Shown here in pieces: positions 9,635-18,423 of a stretch of 64,000 bases of DNA. The stretch is from assembly GCF_030534315.2 (NCBI RefSeq), contig NZ_CP130558.2, positions 879,001 through 943,000 of the forward strand. The letters are read 5' to 3'. Each line of letters starts with the position of its first letter. The stretch's first letter is position 1. This DNA is from Thermoanaerobacterium sp. CMT5567-10 (GTDB taxonomy: Bacteria; Bacillota; Thermoanaerobacteria; Thermoanaerobacterales; Thermoanaerobacteraceae). Position numbers and translations under genes: made by a program. The notes beneath the pieces were generated by a model, which did no database searches, was not told the DNA's origin, and saw nothing but the letters and a program-made list of their open reading frames with translations.

Positions 9635-10744
9635 TTAGTCTTTAAACAAACTTTTTATTCCTTTTGCGATTTCATTTATACAATCCTCTGCTTGAGGATA
9701 AATACCGAGTTTATCTATAAATGCATGATCCATTCCTTTGTATTGTATAATTTTTGTTTTAACACCAAATTTAGCAAGCTTTCTTCCATATGCTTCAGCT
9801 TCCAACCTTAAATAATCAAATTCGGCTGTAAAAATTAGAGTCTCTGGCATTCCTTTTAAGCTTTCAGCAAAAATAGGAGATATATACGGATGTGTTGCAT
9901 CTTCATTATTTTGTAAGTAAAGCTTTTTCACCAGTGGCTGTGAATTTTTCATGCCTTCTAATCCTGATATTATTAATTTTCTATGTTCATCAGAAATATT
10001 GTATTGATCAAGAGACCACTTATATTCTTCGGTATCAACTGCTGCCATGTTAACTGTTGGATAAATTAATGCTTGAAATTTAATCATATCAGTTTTTAAA
10101 TCCCTATCCATCATGGCACAAACAGTTGCAAAGTTTGCACCAGCGCTATCCCCTGAAACCGCAATTTTAGTTGAATCAATACTATACTTTTCACCATACT
10201 TATATACCCATTTTATAGAATCAAAGCAATCCGTTAATCCAGCCGGATAAGGATTTTCTGGTGCTAAGCGATAGTCAACAGATATAACCACTGCATTTGC
10301 TCTTTCCGCTAATGCTTTACATGGATTTTCTACTACTTTAACAGTACCACCAAAGAAACCTCCTCCATGAAAATATACGATTGCCGGTAAATGTGTATTA
10401 CTCTGTGGTGAATAAATTTTAATTGGAATAGTTCCGTATTTTCCATCAATTACCTCGTCACTTGTTTTTATCTCTATTTTTGTAATATCTCTATTATCCC
10501 AACCCATTTGATTTCTTAACATGCCAACAGGAATATCTTTTATGTTAAGTAAGCTAAGATCGGGCATTTCATTTGTTCTTTGTTTTTTATATTGCTCATT
10601 TAATATTTGAAATACCCTTGGATCGAGCTTACCCTCGGTATTATCACCTTCCGGTATATTTTTTATCACAAATTCCAATCCATTTTCACGTTGTATATAT
10701 CCATTTTCCAGTAATTTAACTAACTGATCGTAATCTTTACACAT
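9635..10744 (-). CDS. alpha/beta-hydrolase esterase (HSL family)
   Basis: A cytoplasmic carboxylesterase of the hormone-sensitive-lipase group, likely to remove acetyl or similar acyl groups from imported sugars. The oxyanion-hole motif FHGGGFFGG (about residues 126-129), the nucleophile motif GDSAG (Ser about 200), a late FDYLRLEAEAYG region with the acid, and GMDHAF with the catalytic His are all visible. Length is about 369 residues. The start is the ATG at 10744, eight bases after AAAGGAG; a longer frame from 10762 begins upstream of that site. It lies 33 bases behind the symporter gene, suggesting cotranscription. The substrate is inferred from context only. Confidence 0.85.
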   Translation of the reverse strand: MCKDYDQLVKLLENGYIQRENGLEFVIKNIPEGDNTEGKLDPRVFQILNEQYKKQRTNEMPDLSLLNIKDIPVGMLRNQMGWDNRDITKIEIKTSDEVIDGKYGTIPIKIYSPQSNTHLPAIVYFHGGGFFGGTVKVVENPCKALAERANAVVISVDYRLAPENPYPAGLTDCFDSIKWVYKYGEKYSIDSTKIAVSGDSAGANFATVCAMMDRDLKTDMIKFQALIYPTVNMAAVDTEEYKWSLDQYNISDEHRKLIISGLEGMKNSQPLVKKLYLQNNEDATHPYISPIFAESLKGMPETLIFTAEFDYLRLEAEAYGRKLAKFGVKTKIIQYKGMDHAFIDKLGIYPQAEDCINEIAKGIKSLFKD

Positions 10745-10777
10745 ACTATTCGCTCCTTTCATTATTTTGAATCATTA

Positions 10778-12127
10778 TCATGCGCTTAACTTAGCTCTTC
10801 TTTCATTTAATTCTTTAGTCATCTGTTCTTGTTGTTTATCTAAATTATAGAATAGAAGTAATACAGCACTGATAATAAAACCAATTAACGGTAGCCAAAT
10901 AAAGTTAATTTCTATCGCTTTTAATGCGGATAAGGTTTGCGGATGGTCTGGAACATATTTACCAATTGATAATATCCAACCTGCTAAAGCTCCACCTATT
11001 CCCATTCCTGCCTTGACTCCAAATGCTGGCGTAGCTGAAAGAAGTCCTTGAGCTCTAACACCCGACTTCCACTCACCGTAGTCAACTGTATCCGCTGTCA
11101 TAGAAAACATTGCTCCCATAACAAATCCATTTCCAAAAGCTGCAATTACAGTGCCTATTAAAAATATAAATGCACTTGATGTCAACGATGACAAATACAA
11201 TATAAATTGTGCTAATATTGAAAAAATAAATCCCGTAATCATAACATTTCTTTTCCCTATTTTCTTTGCTAAAAACGGCATGACAAGTAATGAAACAACA
11301 TTTAATGATCCTAATCCTAAAGCTATGCTGATTAAGTTAGGCATCTTTAAATTATATGTCAAATAATAAACTGTCGTTTGTGCCTTCATTATAAAAGCTA
11401 TGAAATTAATGAACGCTACAAAGAAAAGTATAAACCAAGGAGTATTTCCTTTCAATGCTTTTAGTTCTTCTTTTAAAGTAATTGATTGCTCTTTTGCTTC
11501 GTTTACTTTTTCTCTAGTATTGAAAAAAGTTACTAAGAATAATATAACAGCTAAAACAGCAAACAAAGTCATAGTCATCATAAAACCTTTTTGCTGATTG
11601 CCATTGCCGAATACTTTAACTAGAGGCAACGTCCCTACACTGACAATTGTAGCACCAACTGTAGCTAAAATCATTCTGGTACTAACCAAAATATTTCTTT
11701 CTTCTAAATTATCTGTTAAACTCGGCAAAATTGATGTAATTGGTATATTAATTCCAGAGTAGATAATTCCTAAAAGAATATATGTAATATAAGCATAAAC
11801 TAATTTACCAGTAGCATTAAAACTTGGAGTCGTAAATGCTAGTATTGCTAATACTCCATATGGAATTGATAACCAAAGGAAGTATGGTCTACATTTTCCC
11901 CACTTTGTATTTGTATGATCTATTAGAATGCCAAAAAATGGTCCATCAAATGCGTCGATGATCCTTGCTACTAAAAAAAGTGTTCCGACAGCTGCAGCAC
12001 TTATTCCAAAAACATCAGTGTAAAAAAACATTAAATAAGTGGTAATCATCTGATAAACTAAATTAGAAGCAGTGTCACTAAGCCCATAACTGATCCTTTC
12101 TTTCCAAGTTGTTTCAAAATTTTTCAT
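10778..12127 (-). CDS. GPH family sugar:cation symporter (MelB-like MFS)
   Basis: A 449-residue transporter with 12 predicted membrane helices of the glycoside-pentoside-hexuronide:cation family. The N-terminus (WKERISYGLSDTASNL, then LMFFYTDVFGISA) and the loop DGPFFGILIDHTNTKWGKCRPYF are diagnostic, including the acidic residues used for cation coupling in MelB. With the esterase and GH3 genes downstream, an acetylated or beta-linked oligosaccharide or glucoside is the likely cargo. The start follows AAAGGGGACC. A promoter with AraC-type and cre-like sites lies upstream (12144-12250). Confidence 0.9.
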   Translation of the reverse strand: MKNFETTWKERISYGLSDTASNLVYQMITTYLMFFYTDVFGISAAAVGTLFLVARIIDAFDGPFFGILIDHTNTKWGKCRPYFLWLSIPYGVLAILAFTTPSFNATGKLVYAYITYILLGIIYSGINIPITSILPSLTDNLEERNILVSTRMILATVGATIVSVGTLPLVKVFGNGNQQKGFMMTMTLFAVLAVILFLVTFFNTREKVNEAKEQSITLKEELKALKGNTPWFILFFVAFINFIAFIMKAQTTVYYLTYNLKMPNLISIALGLGSLNVVSLLVMPFLAKKIGKRNVMITGFIFSILAQFILYLSSLTSSAFIFLIGTVIAAFGNGFVMGAMFSMTADTVDYGEWKSGVRAQGLLSATPAFGVKAGMGIGGALAGWILSIGKYVPDHPQTLSALKAIEINFIWLPLIGFIISAVLLLFYNLDKQQEQMTKELNERRAKLSA

Positions 12128-12143
12128 AAAGGTCCCCTTTCCT

Positions 12144-12189
12144 AAAATTTATATGTAATCGCTTTTTAAAACGCTTACATATAAATTTT
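12144..12189 (-). promoter_or_regulatory. 18-bp inverted repeat with cre-like core over the symporter transcription start
   Basis: Arms 12144-12161 and 12172-12189 match at 17 of 18 positions around a 10-base spacer. Read on the minus strand, the right half includes TGTAAGCGTTTTAA, which fits the CcpA cre consensus except at one position. The repeat overlaps the proposed -10 and start site and reaches to within four bases of the symporter ribosome-binding site. It could be a repressor operator, or an mRNA hairpin limiting translation. Confidence 0.5.
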
Positions 12190-12250
12190 AATTGAAATCA
12201 AAACACACAACAAGTTCAATTTTGATTTATCAACAGTCAATTTTTGATTT
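12185..12250 (-). promoter_or_regulatory. symporter promoter with AraC-type direct repeats
   Basis: On the minus strand a -35 TTGTTG (12208-12213) and a -10 TAAAAT (12185-12190) are 17 bases apart. Directly upstream of the -35 lie two near-identical direct repeats, TCAATTTTGATTT (12216-12228) and TCAATTTTTGATTT (12237-12250), offset by 21 bases or two helical turns; a third TTTTGATTT lies inverted in the spacer (12195-12203). This is the usual layout for an AraC-family activator, and an AraC gene lies just upstream. Confidence 0.5.
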
Positions 12251-12295
12251 GCAAAAAATACAAATTCTGGGGACCAATTATTCCAAAAATACAAA

Positions 12296-13183
12296 CTAGT
12301 TTTCTGTTTTTATCACAGATTTTAAAGCTTTAATCTTTTTTCTATATTGATTTGGAGTAATATTATAAAAAGTCTTGAACACCTTATTAAAGGATTTTTC
12401 ATTTGGAAAACCATGCTCTAATGCTATTTCTGTAATAGATTGATCAGTATTCATCAAATCACGATAAGATTTTTCTAGACGAACGGTATTTATATAATTA
12501 TGTATTGTCATGCCCATGTACTTTTTAAAGAAACGTGAAAGATATTCTGGAGATAAATTAAACTTTGCAGAAATTATATCTATTGATAAATCCTGACTGT
12601 AATTTTCCTTTATATAATTTGTAATTTCAGTTAATCGATCTAAGTATTTTTTCGTTTTGATTTCTCCAAAGCTTTTTTTGCTTATTTTAAAATTTTTCAA
12701 CAAAAGATAAATTAATTCATAAGACAACCCTATAACTTTTATATGTGCTAATGAATCATCTCTTAAATTTGAGAAAGCTCTTATTATGGAATCTAAATTT
12801 TCACGTAACTCATTGAATATTTTTATTTTATGTTCATCATTCTGATCAATTGAAACACAATCAAATGCAATTTGATCTATATCGGGATAATTTGTTTTTA
12901 GGAACTCATATGAAATAAAAAAAGTAACTGCCTTACGATTCTTTCCTTGAACAACAGAAAAAGAATGTATAGCATTGGAATTAATCAAAACAATGTCTCC
13001 TTGCTGTGACGTGTAATGAATACCATCAACATAGATATCATCAATTTTGCCAGAAAGCACATACGATATTTCTATGCTTTCATGCCAATGTCTTGGTACT
13101 AATTGTGCATCATCAGATGTATGAAATATTATTTTTATAGGTAAATTATCATCATTTTTAATTAATTCATATTTATACTCCAT
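12296..13183 (-). CDS. AraC family transcriptional regulator
   Basis: A 295-residue regulator with an N-terminal cupin-type sensor (PRHWHESIEISYVLSGK, then GDIVLINSNAIHSF) and a C-terminal double helix-turn-helix (about 190-290) with LSPEYLSRFFKKYMGMTIHNYI and AFPNEKSFNKVFK-type elements ending in TPNQYRKK. Such proteins usually activate neighbouring sugar genes. It is on the same strand as, and 168 bases upstream of, the symporter gene, whose promoter carries paired direct repeats that suit AraC binding. The bound sugar is not deducible. Confidence 0.88.
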   Translation of the reverse strand: MEYKYELIKNDDNLPIKIIFHTSDDAQLVPRHWHESIEISYVLSGKIDDIYVDGIHYTSQQGDIVLINSNAIHSFSVVQGKNRKAVTFFISYEFLKTNYPDIDQIAFDCVSIDQNDEHKIKIFNELRENLDSIIRAFSNLRDDSLAHIKVIGLSYELIYLLLKNFKISKKSFGEIKTKKYLDRLTEITNYIKENYSQDLSIDIISAKFNLSPEYLSRFFKKYMGMTIHNYINTVRLEKSYRDLMNTDQSITEIALEHGFPNEKSFNKVFKTFYNITPNQYRKKIKALKSVIKTEN

Positions 13184-13509
13184 ATAAATACCACACCTCT
13201 GATATTTATTTTTCTTTTTACAATAATTGAAAAATAATCGTACTTATGCATCAGATCTCACAGATATGTAATATTGTTTTATAATAATAAATACTGCCTT
13301 TGACATTGTTCAATATTGCATCATAATAATTCTATTTTTCCCTATAAAATTCCCTTATATATATTTTACCACATTAAAACATTTATCTTAACTCAAAAAC
13401 ATTTTTTATCACTTAAAATTCACATAATCATTTGATACTTATACGATGATCTTTAGTTACAATTTACAATGAAAAGCTAAATTTACATTTAAAAAAGAGG
13501 TGAAATTAA
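13184..13509. other. intergenic region between divergent AraC and peptide genes
   Basis: 326 bases, very AT-rich, without a supportable ORF. It must hold the promoters of the AraC gene (minus) and the small repeat-peptide gene (plus). TTGATA occurs near 13434 but no well-spaced -10 follows it. No clear repeat or riboswitch fold was seen. Confidence 0.4.
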
Positions 13510-13668
13510 ATGTTTGAGTATCAACATTTGCAAAGTTCAATAGCTCCAGCTATAGTTATAACACAAAAAACCGACAATAAAAAATCTTCATATTTATATG
13601 ATCAAAGCTCAATAGCCCCTGGTATTATTATTGCTAAAAAAAGTAATAATAAAAAAATACATGCATAA
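13510..13668 (+). CDS. 52-residue peptide with internal 24-residue tandem repeat (unknown)
   Basis: A short gene with a strong ribosome-binding site (AGAGGTGA, seven bases before ATG). The product consists almost wholly of two copies of a 24-residue unit (residues 4-27 and 28-51), 13 of 24 positions identical. Each unit carries QSSIAP, then a short hydrophobic run (AIVIT / GIIIA), then a Lys/Asn-rich end. There are no cysteines and no membrane helix. It runs on the opposite strand to all neighbours. I do not recognise the family. The layout resembles a multi-core peptide precursor or a short signalling peptide, but no modification or export gene adjoins it. That it is a real gene rests on the ribosome-binding site and the repeat. 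Confidence 0.6.
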   Translation: MFEYQHLQSSIAPAIVITQKTDNKKSSYLYDQSSIAPGIIIAKKSNNKKIHA

Positions 13669-13746
13669 TTCAATAAGAAATTCTTCTATGTATTGATTTT
13701 ACTACTAAATTAAGATAGAAATAATTTGATTTTTAATAATACTTGT

Positions 13747-13780
13747 AGCTACTCTTCACCATTTACCGTGAAGAGTAGCC
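13747..13780. terminator. 12-bp perfect hairpin between peptide gene and lpdD
   Basis: GCTACTCTTCAC (13748-13759) pairs fully with GTGAAGAGTAGC (13768-13779) across an 8-base loop. It lies about 80 bases after the peptide stop and 25 bases after the lpdD stop, so it could serve both. Neither side has a proper T-run, so it may be an mRNA end-stabiliser rather than a classical terminator. Confidence 0.5.
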
Positions 13781-13803
13781 AAAGCTATTGAATATTACCT
13801 ACT

Positions 13804-14223
13804 TTAAGATTCTTTTAAGCATGCTAAGACAATTTGCTTTTCTAAATCTAAAATCTGTAACACCAATTTTTTGCAAGCTTCTTTGCAATTTTCCATTAAA
13901 ACATTTAACTCATCATGACTTGCATTATCAATATGGACACCTGCTGAAACACTGACGTTGCATTTCAATTCTGTTGCTAGATATCTGGCGGCCCATCTGG
14001 CCACCTCATCATCTCTATGACCAAATCCACAAATTACACTAACCGTCGCCTTGTGTCCTGGTAAATTATCGGTTTCCATTTTGGCACAGCCAAAAGCTAC
14101 TGCCCCAACATGATAATGAGTACCTCCACATATCGTAACACTATAATCTGTGTCACAGCAAAATGCTTTCAATTCGATCTGATATTTGCTATTTTCGGCA
14201 ATAATAATATGATATTCTTTCAT
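13804..14223 (-). CDS. LpdD-like prenylated-FMN chaperone/decarboxylase accessory protein
   Basis: A 139-residue protein resembling the small third subunit (LpdD/VdcD-type) that accompanies UbiD-family hydroxybenzoate and gallate decarboxylases and helps make active enzyme. The central region is rich in Gly/His/Cys (ICGGTHYHVGAVAFGCAK and ICGFGHRDDEVARWAARYL), with a helical C-terminus. It is the last gene of a unit with UbiX (87 bases upstream) and UbiD further upstream. The family name rests on gene order and the Gly-His pattern; no active-site chemistry can be assigned. Confidence 0.7.
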   Translation of the reverse strand: MKEYHIIIAENSKYQIELKAFCCDTDYSVTICGGTHYHVGAVAFGCAKMETDNLPGHKATVSVICGFGHRDDEVARWAARYLATELKCNVSVSAGVHIDNASHDELNVLMENCKEACKKLVLQILDLEKQIVLACLKES

Positions 14224-14309
14224 AAAAAATGATCATTCCTTTCGTCTTGCTTAAAGCGCAAATCATCCAAAGCCTTAGTAATACGAATTTTTCATAGGAC
14301 ATAAGATGC

Positions 14310-14876
14310 TTATTCATCATGACTTGCCCAAGAAACAAATTTACTATAATGGATGCCAAATTGCATCAATATTTTCCCAATAATATGATTAATTTGATCT
14401 TCGATTGTTATGGGCCCATTATAGAAAGTAAGCACAGGAGGAATGATAACACAGCCGAGATCGGCCGCTTCTTTCATGTTTCTAAGATGCACTTTTCCAA
14501 AAGGCATTTCCCTCGGAACTAAAACAACTTTACGACATTCTTTTAAGCAAACATCCACAGCACGAATTATTAGATTATCAGCATAACCAGTTACTATTCC
14601 TGCTAATGTCTTCATACTACATGGCATAACAATCATTCCATCCGTTATGAAAGAACCACTTGAAATAGATGCTGCCATATCTTTAGGTTCATAGACTATA
14701 TCAGCCATTCGAAGTAAATCATCCAATGGTCTATTTGTTTCATATCCCCAATTTATTCTTGCTTTTTCTGATATTATTAAATGTATCTCACAATTTTCTA
14801 TACTTTTTAAAGCTTTGAGTAGATAATAGCTCATTTCAACGCCTGAAGCACCTGTTACTCCAACAATAATTTTCAT
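14310..14876 (-). CDS. flavin prenyltransferase (UbiX/LpdB family)
   Basis: The enzyme joins dimethylallyl phosphate to FMN to make prenyl-FMN, the cofactor of the UbiD decarboxylase encoded upstream. The N-terminal flavin-binding motif is GVTGASGVEMSYYLL; further family blocks are MIVMPCSMKTLAGIVTGYADNLI and VLVPREMPFGKVHLRNM. Length (188 residues) is normal. The start follows GGAAAGGA. It belongs to the ubiD - (transporter fragment) - ubiX - lpdD unit. Confidence 0.9.
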   Translation of the reverse strand: MKIIVGVTGASGVEMSYYLLKALKSIENCEIHLIISEKARINWGYETNRPLDDLLRMADIVYEPKDMAASISSGSFITDGMIVMPCSMKTLAGIVTGYADNLIIRAVDVCLKECRKVVLVPREMPFGKVHLRNMKEAADLGCVIIPPVLTFYNGPITIEDQINHIIGKILMQFGIHYSKFVSWASHDE

Positions 14877-15003
14877 CGAAATCCTTTCCCTTTCTGAATT
14901 ATGCTATATTTACCTTGCTTTTATTTTATCATTTAATTTTAAAATGATCGGTATTAGCCCTGAACCTGTAGACTTTCTAAAAAAGAGTAATTATGATACA
15001 TTT

Positions 15004-15390
15004 TTATATTAATCCGGTAATCTGAAACCATGCAGCTTCTACCAGTACAACGATAAATACAACTGCAGTCAATGGAACACCTAATCTGATACATTCTTTT
15101 TGTGTATATCCACCAGTATCTGGCTCGCAGCCAACCAGTATGGCTAAATTGTGAAAAGGTAAAATATAGTGTATATTAATTGCAGAGAAAACCATCATAG
15201 CCACTGCCAAAGGACTGATTCCCATTTTTGAAGTAAATGCCACTAAAGCAGGAATGCAAACACCCATAACTGCAATAACAGAACCCATAAGCATATGTAC
15301 AATTACTGTAATTAATGCTATAAGTAATGCTAGGATGAATATATTCGACGGAACAGTTGATGGGAAAAGACTATTAACAATCCATTTATT
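15004..15390 (-). pseudogene. C-terminal fragment of a DASS/SLC13-type anion transporter
   Basis: About 129 codons are open, ended upstream by an in-frame TAG at 15391-15393, with no ribosome-binding site. The residues form two or three hydrophobic helices and a loop (INIHYILPFHNLAILVG, then YTQKECIRLGVPLT) typical of the last third of divalent anion:Na+ symporters, normally about 450-500 residues. The 5' two thirds are missing. It sits between ubiD and ubiX, where gallate or hydroxybenzoate clusters often carry a permease. It was probably the substrate transporter and is now non-functional. Confidence 0.65.
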
Positions 15391-15488
15391 CTAACGTATG
15401 TGCAATTACTTTTATCCCAAAACCTTAAATTAGTAAAATTCTTACATTCTTACTATCTGCCAGTTAAAATCTATAATTAGTTTTACTC

Positions 15489-16967
15489 CTATTTTATAAA
15501 CTTAGCCCATTTCTCTTTATCAATATCCATAAATCTTGCCCTCTTAAATCTATCTTTCTGATTAAAGGGAACCGTGCAATCAAAGATTGCTTTACATGCG
15601 ATACCAACATCACGGATACTTGATGAATAAGCAGGATCATTTGAAGGATCAAGTGGATGGCACCTGACACCCGGAATAAATATTGCATCCTCATTCCCTT
15701 GAAATCTGGTAGTCATTGCCCACATTACATCGCTCATATCAAATATATCAACATCTTCGTCGACCAAGAATACATGCTTTAATTCACTAAAAGCTGAAAA
15801 AGCAAGGATTGCTGCCTGTCTCTGCCTCCCTTCATCACTTGGCACACTCTTCTTAAACTGGATAATAGCTACGTATTTGCCTCCTCCGCAAGGTGCAGCA
15901 TATACATTCTTCAATCTGCCGGGCATTGCTTGTTCGATCATTTGAATGATACTTGCTTCTGTTGGAATGCCTGCCATAGATACATGTTCCCCACTTGGTC
16001 CGATACAGCACTGCATAATCGGATTAACACGATGTGTAACTGCTTTTACTTTAATGATAGGTACTTCTTTTGAAACTCCAGTGTAACCAGGAAATTCCGG
16101 CATTGCCTTTCCTGTATGTGTATTCTGATCTTCCTGTACTCTTACATTTGGAAGTAGCTCACCTTCAATTACATATTCTGCATTTGCAATACAATACTCA
16201 TTGATGGTCAAACATTTTGTTAATTCAACTGGTTTATTACGAAGAGCACCCGCAATCTGCAGTTCATTGAATCCGATAGGGGTAGTAGGCGGTTCAAATC
16301 CAGCTGCTATTTCAATTGCCGGATCAACGCCAATACTGATAGAAATTGGGAGCGGTTTCCCCACAGCTTCTGCTTTTTCACGGAAAGCTCCTAAATGGCG
16401 TGCACCAGGTGTAAAAAACATACTAATTTCGTCTTTGGATTGTATGCACAGACGATGAATTGTAATATCACTATCTCCATTTTCTGGATCAGATGCATAG
16501 CACATGCCCATAGTAATATAAGGGCCTGCATCTTCTTCCGTATTAGTTGGAGCCGGAATTAATTTTCTAAGATCAAAACCAGGTTCATCAGCATAATGAA
16601 CAACTTCCTGGCACTTTGCATTTTTGTTGTCGATTACTATCGGCGGAATAGGATTCTTAACAGCATTTGCTAAATGAAAACCTAACATTTCTGGATCTGT
16701 ATCCAACAACAAGCCTACACGTTTTCTACTTGCTAATATTCCAATAGCAACTCTCGAATTGTCGAATCCTTTAATTTTATTGAAGACCATTGCAGGGCCT
16801 TCTTTAGTAGGTCTCATCACAGTACCGCCTGCTCCTACATAGCGGTAAACTCCTGCTATTTCAGCATGAGGATCAACTTCAATGTCCGTCTTCACTAACT
16901 GTCCTGGAACAGACTCTAAGAGCTCCAATGCAGATCTTAAATCATTCACCTGTTTCCTTTCTAACAT
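15489..16967 (-). CDS. UbiD family decarboxylase (gallate/hydroxybenzoate type, LpdC-like)
   Basis: A 492-residue prenyl-FMN-dependent, non-oxidative decarboxylase. Full family length and the UbiD blocks are present: GVYRYVGAGGTVMRP, IHRLCIQSKDE with the DITIH metal/cofactor region, IEGELLPN(V), MQCCIGPSGEH and the C-terminal HVFLVDEDVDIFDMSDVMWAM. Similarity is greatest to the LpdC/BsdC/VdcC group acting on gallate, protocatechuate, 4-hydroxybenzoate or vanillate; the exact acid cannot be read. The start follows AAGGAGG. UbiX and LpdD homologues downstream complete the three-gene set. Confidence 0.85.
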   Translation of the reverse strand: MLERKQVNDLRSALELLESVPGQLVKTDIEVDPHAEIAGVYRYVGAGGTVMRPTKEGPAMVFNKIKGFDNSRVAIGILASRKRVGLLLDTDPEMLGFHLANAVKNPIPPIVIDNKNAKCQEVVHYADEPGFDLRKLIPAPTNTEEDAGPYITMGMCYASDPENGDSDITIHRLCIQSKDEISMFFTPGARHLGAFREKAEAVGKPLPISISIGVDPAIEIAAGFEPPTTPIGFNELQIAGALRNKPVELTKCLTINEYCIANAEYVIEGELLPNVRVQEDQNTHTGKAMPEFPGYTGVSKEVPIIKVKAVTHRVNPIMQCCIGPSGEHVSMAGIPTEASIIQMIEQAMPGRLKNVYAAPCGGGKYVAIIQFKKSVPSDEGRQRQAAILAFSAFSELKHVFLVDEDVDIFDMSDVMWAMTTRFQGNEDAIFIPGVRCHPLDPSNDPAYSSSIRDVGIACKAIFDCTVPFNQKDRFKRARFMDIDKEKWAKFIK

Positions 16968-17140
16968 TTTTCTTCCTCCTTACCAATTTTAGAATTGATT
17001 TAAATAAATCAACTGATCCAATCATGTGTTATTATAATTTATATAGTTACAATACAGTCAACACTAATTTTTAAAAATTGAGCGAATTTCATATTTTAAA
17101 TAGCTTGATATTCTTAACTTTTTAAAAGATAAAAAAAGGA

Positions 17141-17219
17141 AGTTCACCCCAAATGTCGAATATATAAGTAGCAACCCAATTTTAACAAAAGAGGTGAACC
17201 TACTTATGTATATTCGACA
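17141..17219 (+). promoter_or_regulatory. IS leader with two mutually exclusive RNA stems over the transposase start
   Basis: GTTCACC (17142-17148) can pair with GGTGAAC (17193-17199), which contains the transposase Shine-Dalgarno. TGTCGAATATATAAGTAG (17154-17171) can pair with 17200-17219, which covers the ATG at 17206. The order a-b-a'-b' means the two stems cross, so they are alternatives or a pseudoknot. Either would hide the start region, a known way for IS elements to limit translation from read-through transcripts. Confidence 0.5.
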
Positions 17220-18423
17220 AGAATGCTTATTTTCCTTCGACGAATTAATAAAATTTCAACCAGAGACAAAACTTGAAATGTTTTTTTCACAACTTGATTT
17301 CTCAAATGTCGTGCTTTCACTATCAAGATCTGAATATAAAAGAGGACCTAAAGGATATGATCCACTGCCTTTGCTTTATGCCTTAGTTGCTATGCAACTT
17401 GAGAAAATTCCCAATATAGCAAAGCTTGTAGATAGATTAAAATCAGACCCTGTATTTAGATATAACTGTGGCTTTAGTGTATTTGGTCCTACTCCATCTG
17501 CATCAACCTTTAGCAGATTTTTAAACCTAATATCAAAGTCGGAAGCTCTTGAGGAAGACTTTAAGCAATTAATACTTAAAGCTAAAGACCTCAACATAAT
17601 TGATAGCACTAATATAGCTATTGATTCAACTAAATTGAACGCTTTTGAAAAACCAAAACCTAAATCCAAACTAAAGGATGATGGTAAATCTCCTAACTGG
17701 GGAAAGAAAAAAGATACTGATGGCAATGATATAAAATGGTTTGGATGGAAGCTACATATAATAGCCGACTGCAAAAGTGAACTTCCACTTGCCATAGAAA
17801 TTACTCCTGCAAGCGTAAATGATAGTATTTTAGCAATACCCTTATTAAAGAAGCTAAAAGAGTTCTACGGCAATACATTTGATGTAAAACACTGTATTAT
17901 GGATTCAGGCTATGATATAAAAGAAAATTACGATTATATTATGAACGAATTTCATGCACAACCAATCATAGCCTACAACAAAAGAGGAAGTTTTGCTCCA
18001 CCAGAAGGATTAAATGAAAGGCTTCACCCAATTTGTTCTATGGGATATGAACTTGTATATTGGGGTAAGGACGGTGATTATTTAAAATTCAGATGTCCAC
18101 ATGTATTAGGAAAGATAGATTGTCCTCATGGTTCTTCTTGGTGCAGCAATTCAAACTATGGGTATTGCCTTAAAATCAATTACAAGAAAAATAACAGATA
18201 TTTTAGCTTTCCAATAAGGAGTTCTGATGAGTGGCAAGAGATATATAACCTTAGAACTTCTATTGAAAGATGTAACAGCCGATTAAAAGACTATTTAAAT
18301 ACTGACAATCTGCGCTCAGCGGGTATTAAGAAAGCTAAAACCTTTGCTTTATTAAACTGTATTACACTTGTTGCAGGTACTATTGCTGTTAATGTTACTA
18401 AATCATTGCCAAAAGTAGCTTAA
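17206..18423 (+). mobile_element. insertion sequence with DDE transposase (IS1182/IS4-like)
   Basis: An intact 405-codon transposase. The N-terminal helix-rich domain (YDPLPLLYALVAMQLEKIPNIAKLVDRL) is the InsH/DUF772 type. The RNase-H-like core shows its acidic triad in IDSTK, MDSGYD and SIERCNSRLKDYL. The start is the ATG at 17206 after GAGGTG; an in-frame GTG at 17194 lies inside that site. I could not find convincing terminal inverted repeats or a target duplication, so the element ends are undefined. It sits behind the UbiD gene on the opposite strand, in a stretch rich in broken genes. Confidence 0.85.

Noticed and set aside
17154-17219. TGTCGAA / TTCGACA motifs resembling Spo0A boxes
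   Set aside because: They are the two arms of the IS leader inverted repeat and include transposase codons, so they are explained by that structure.
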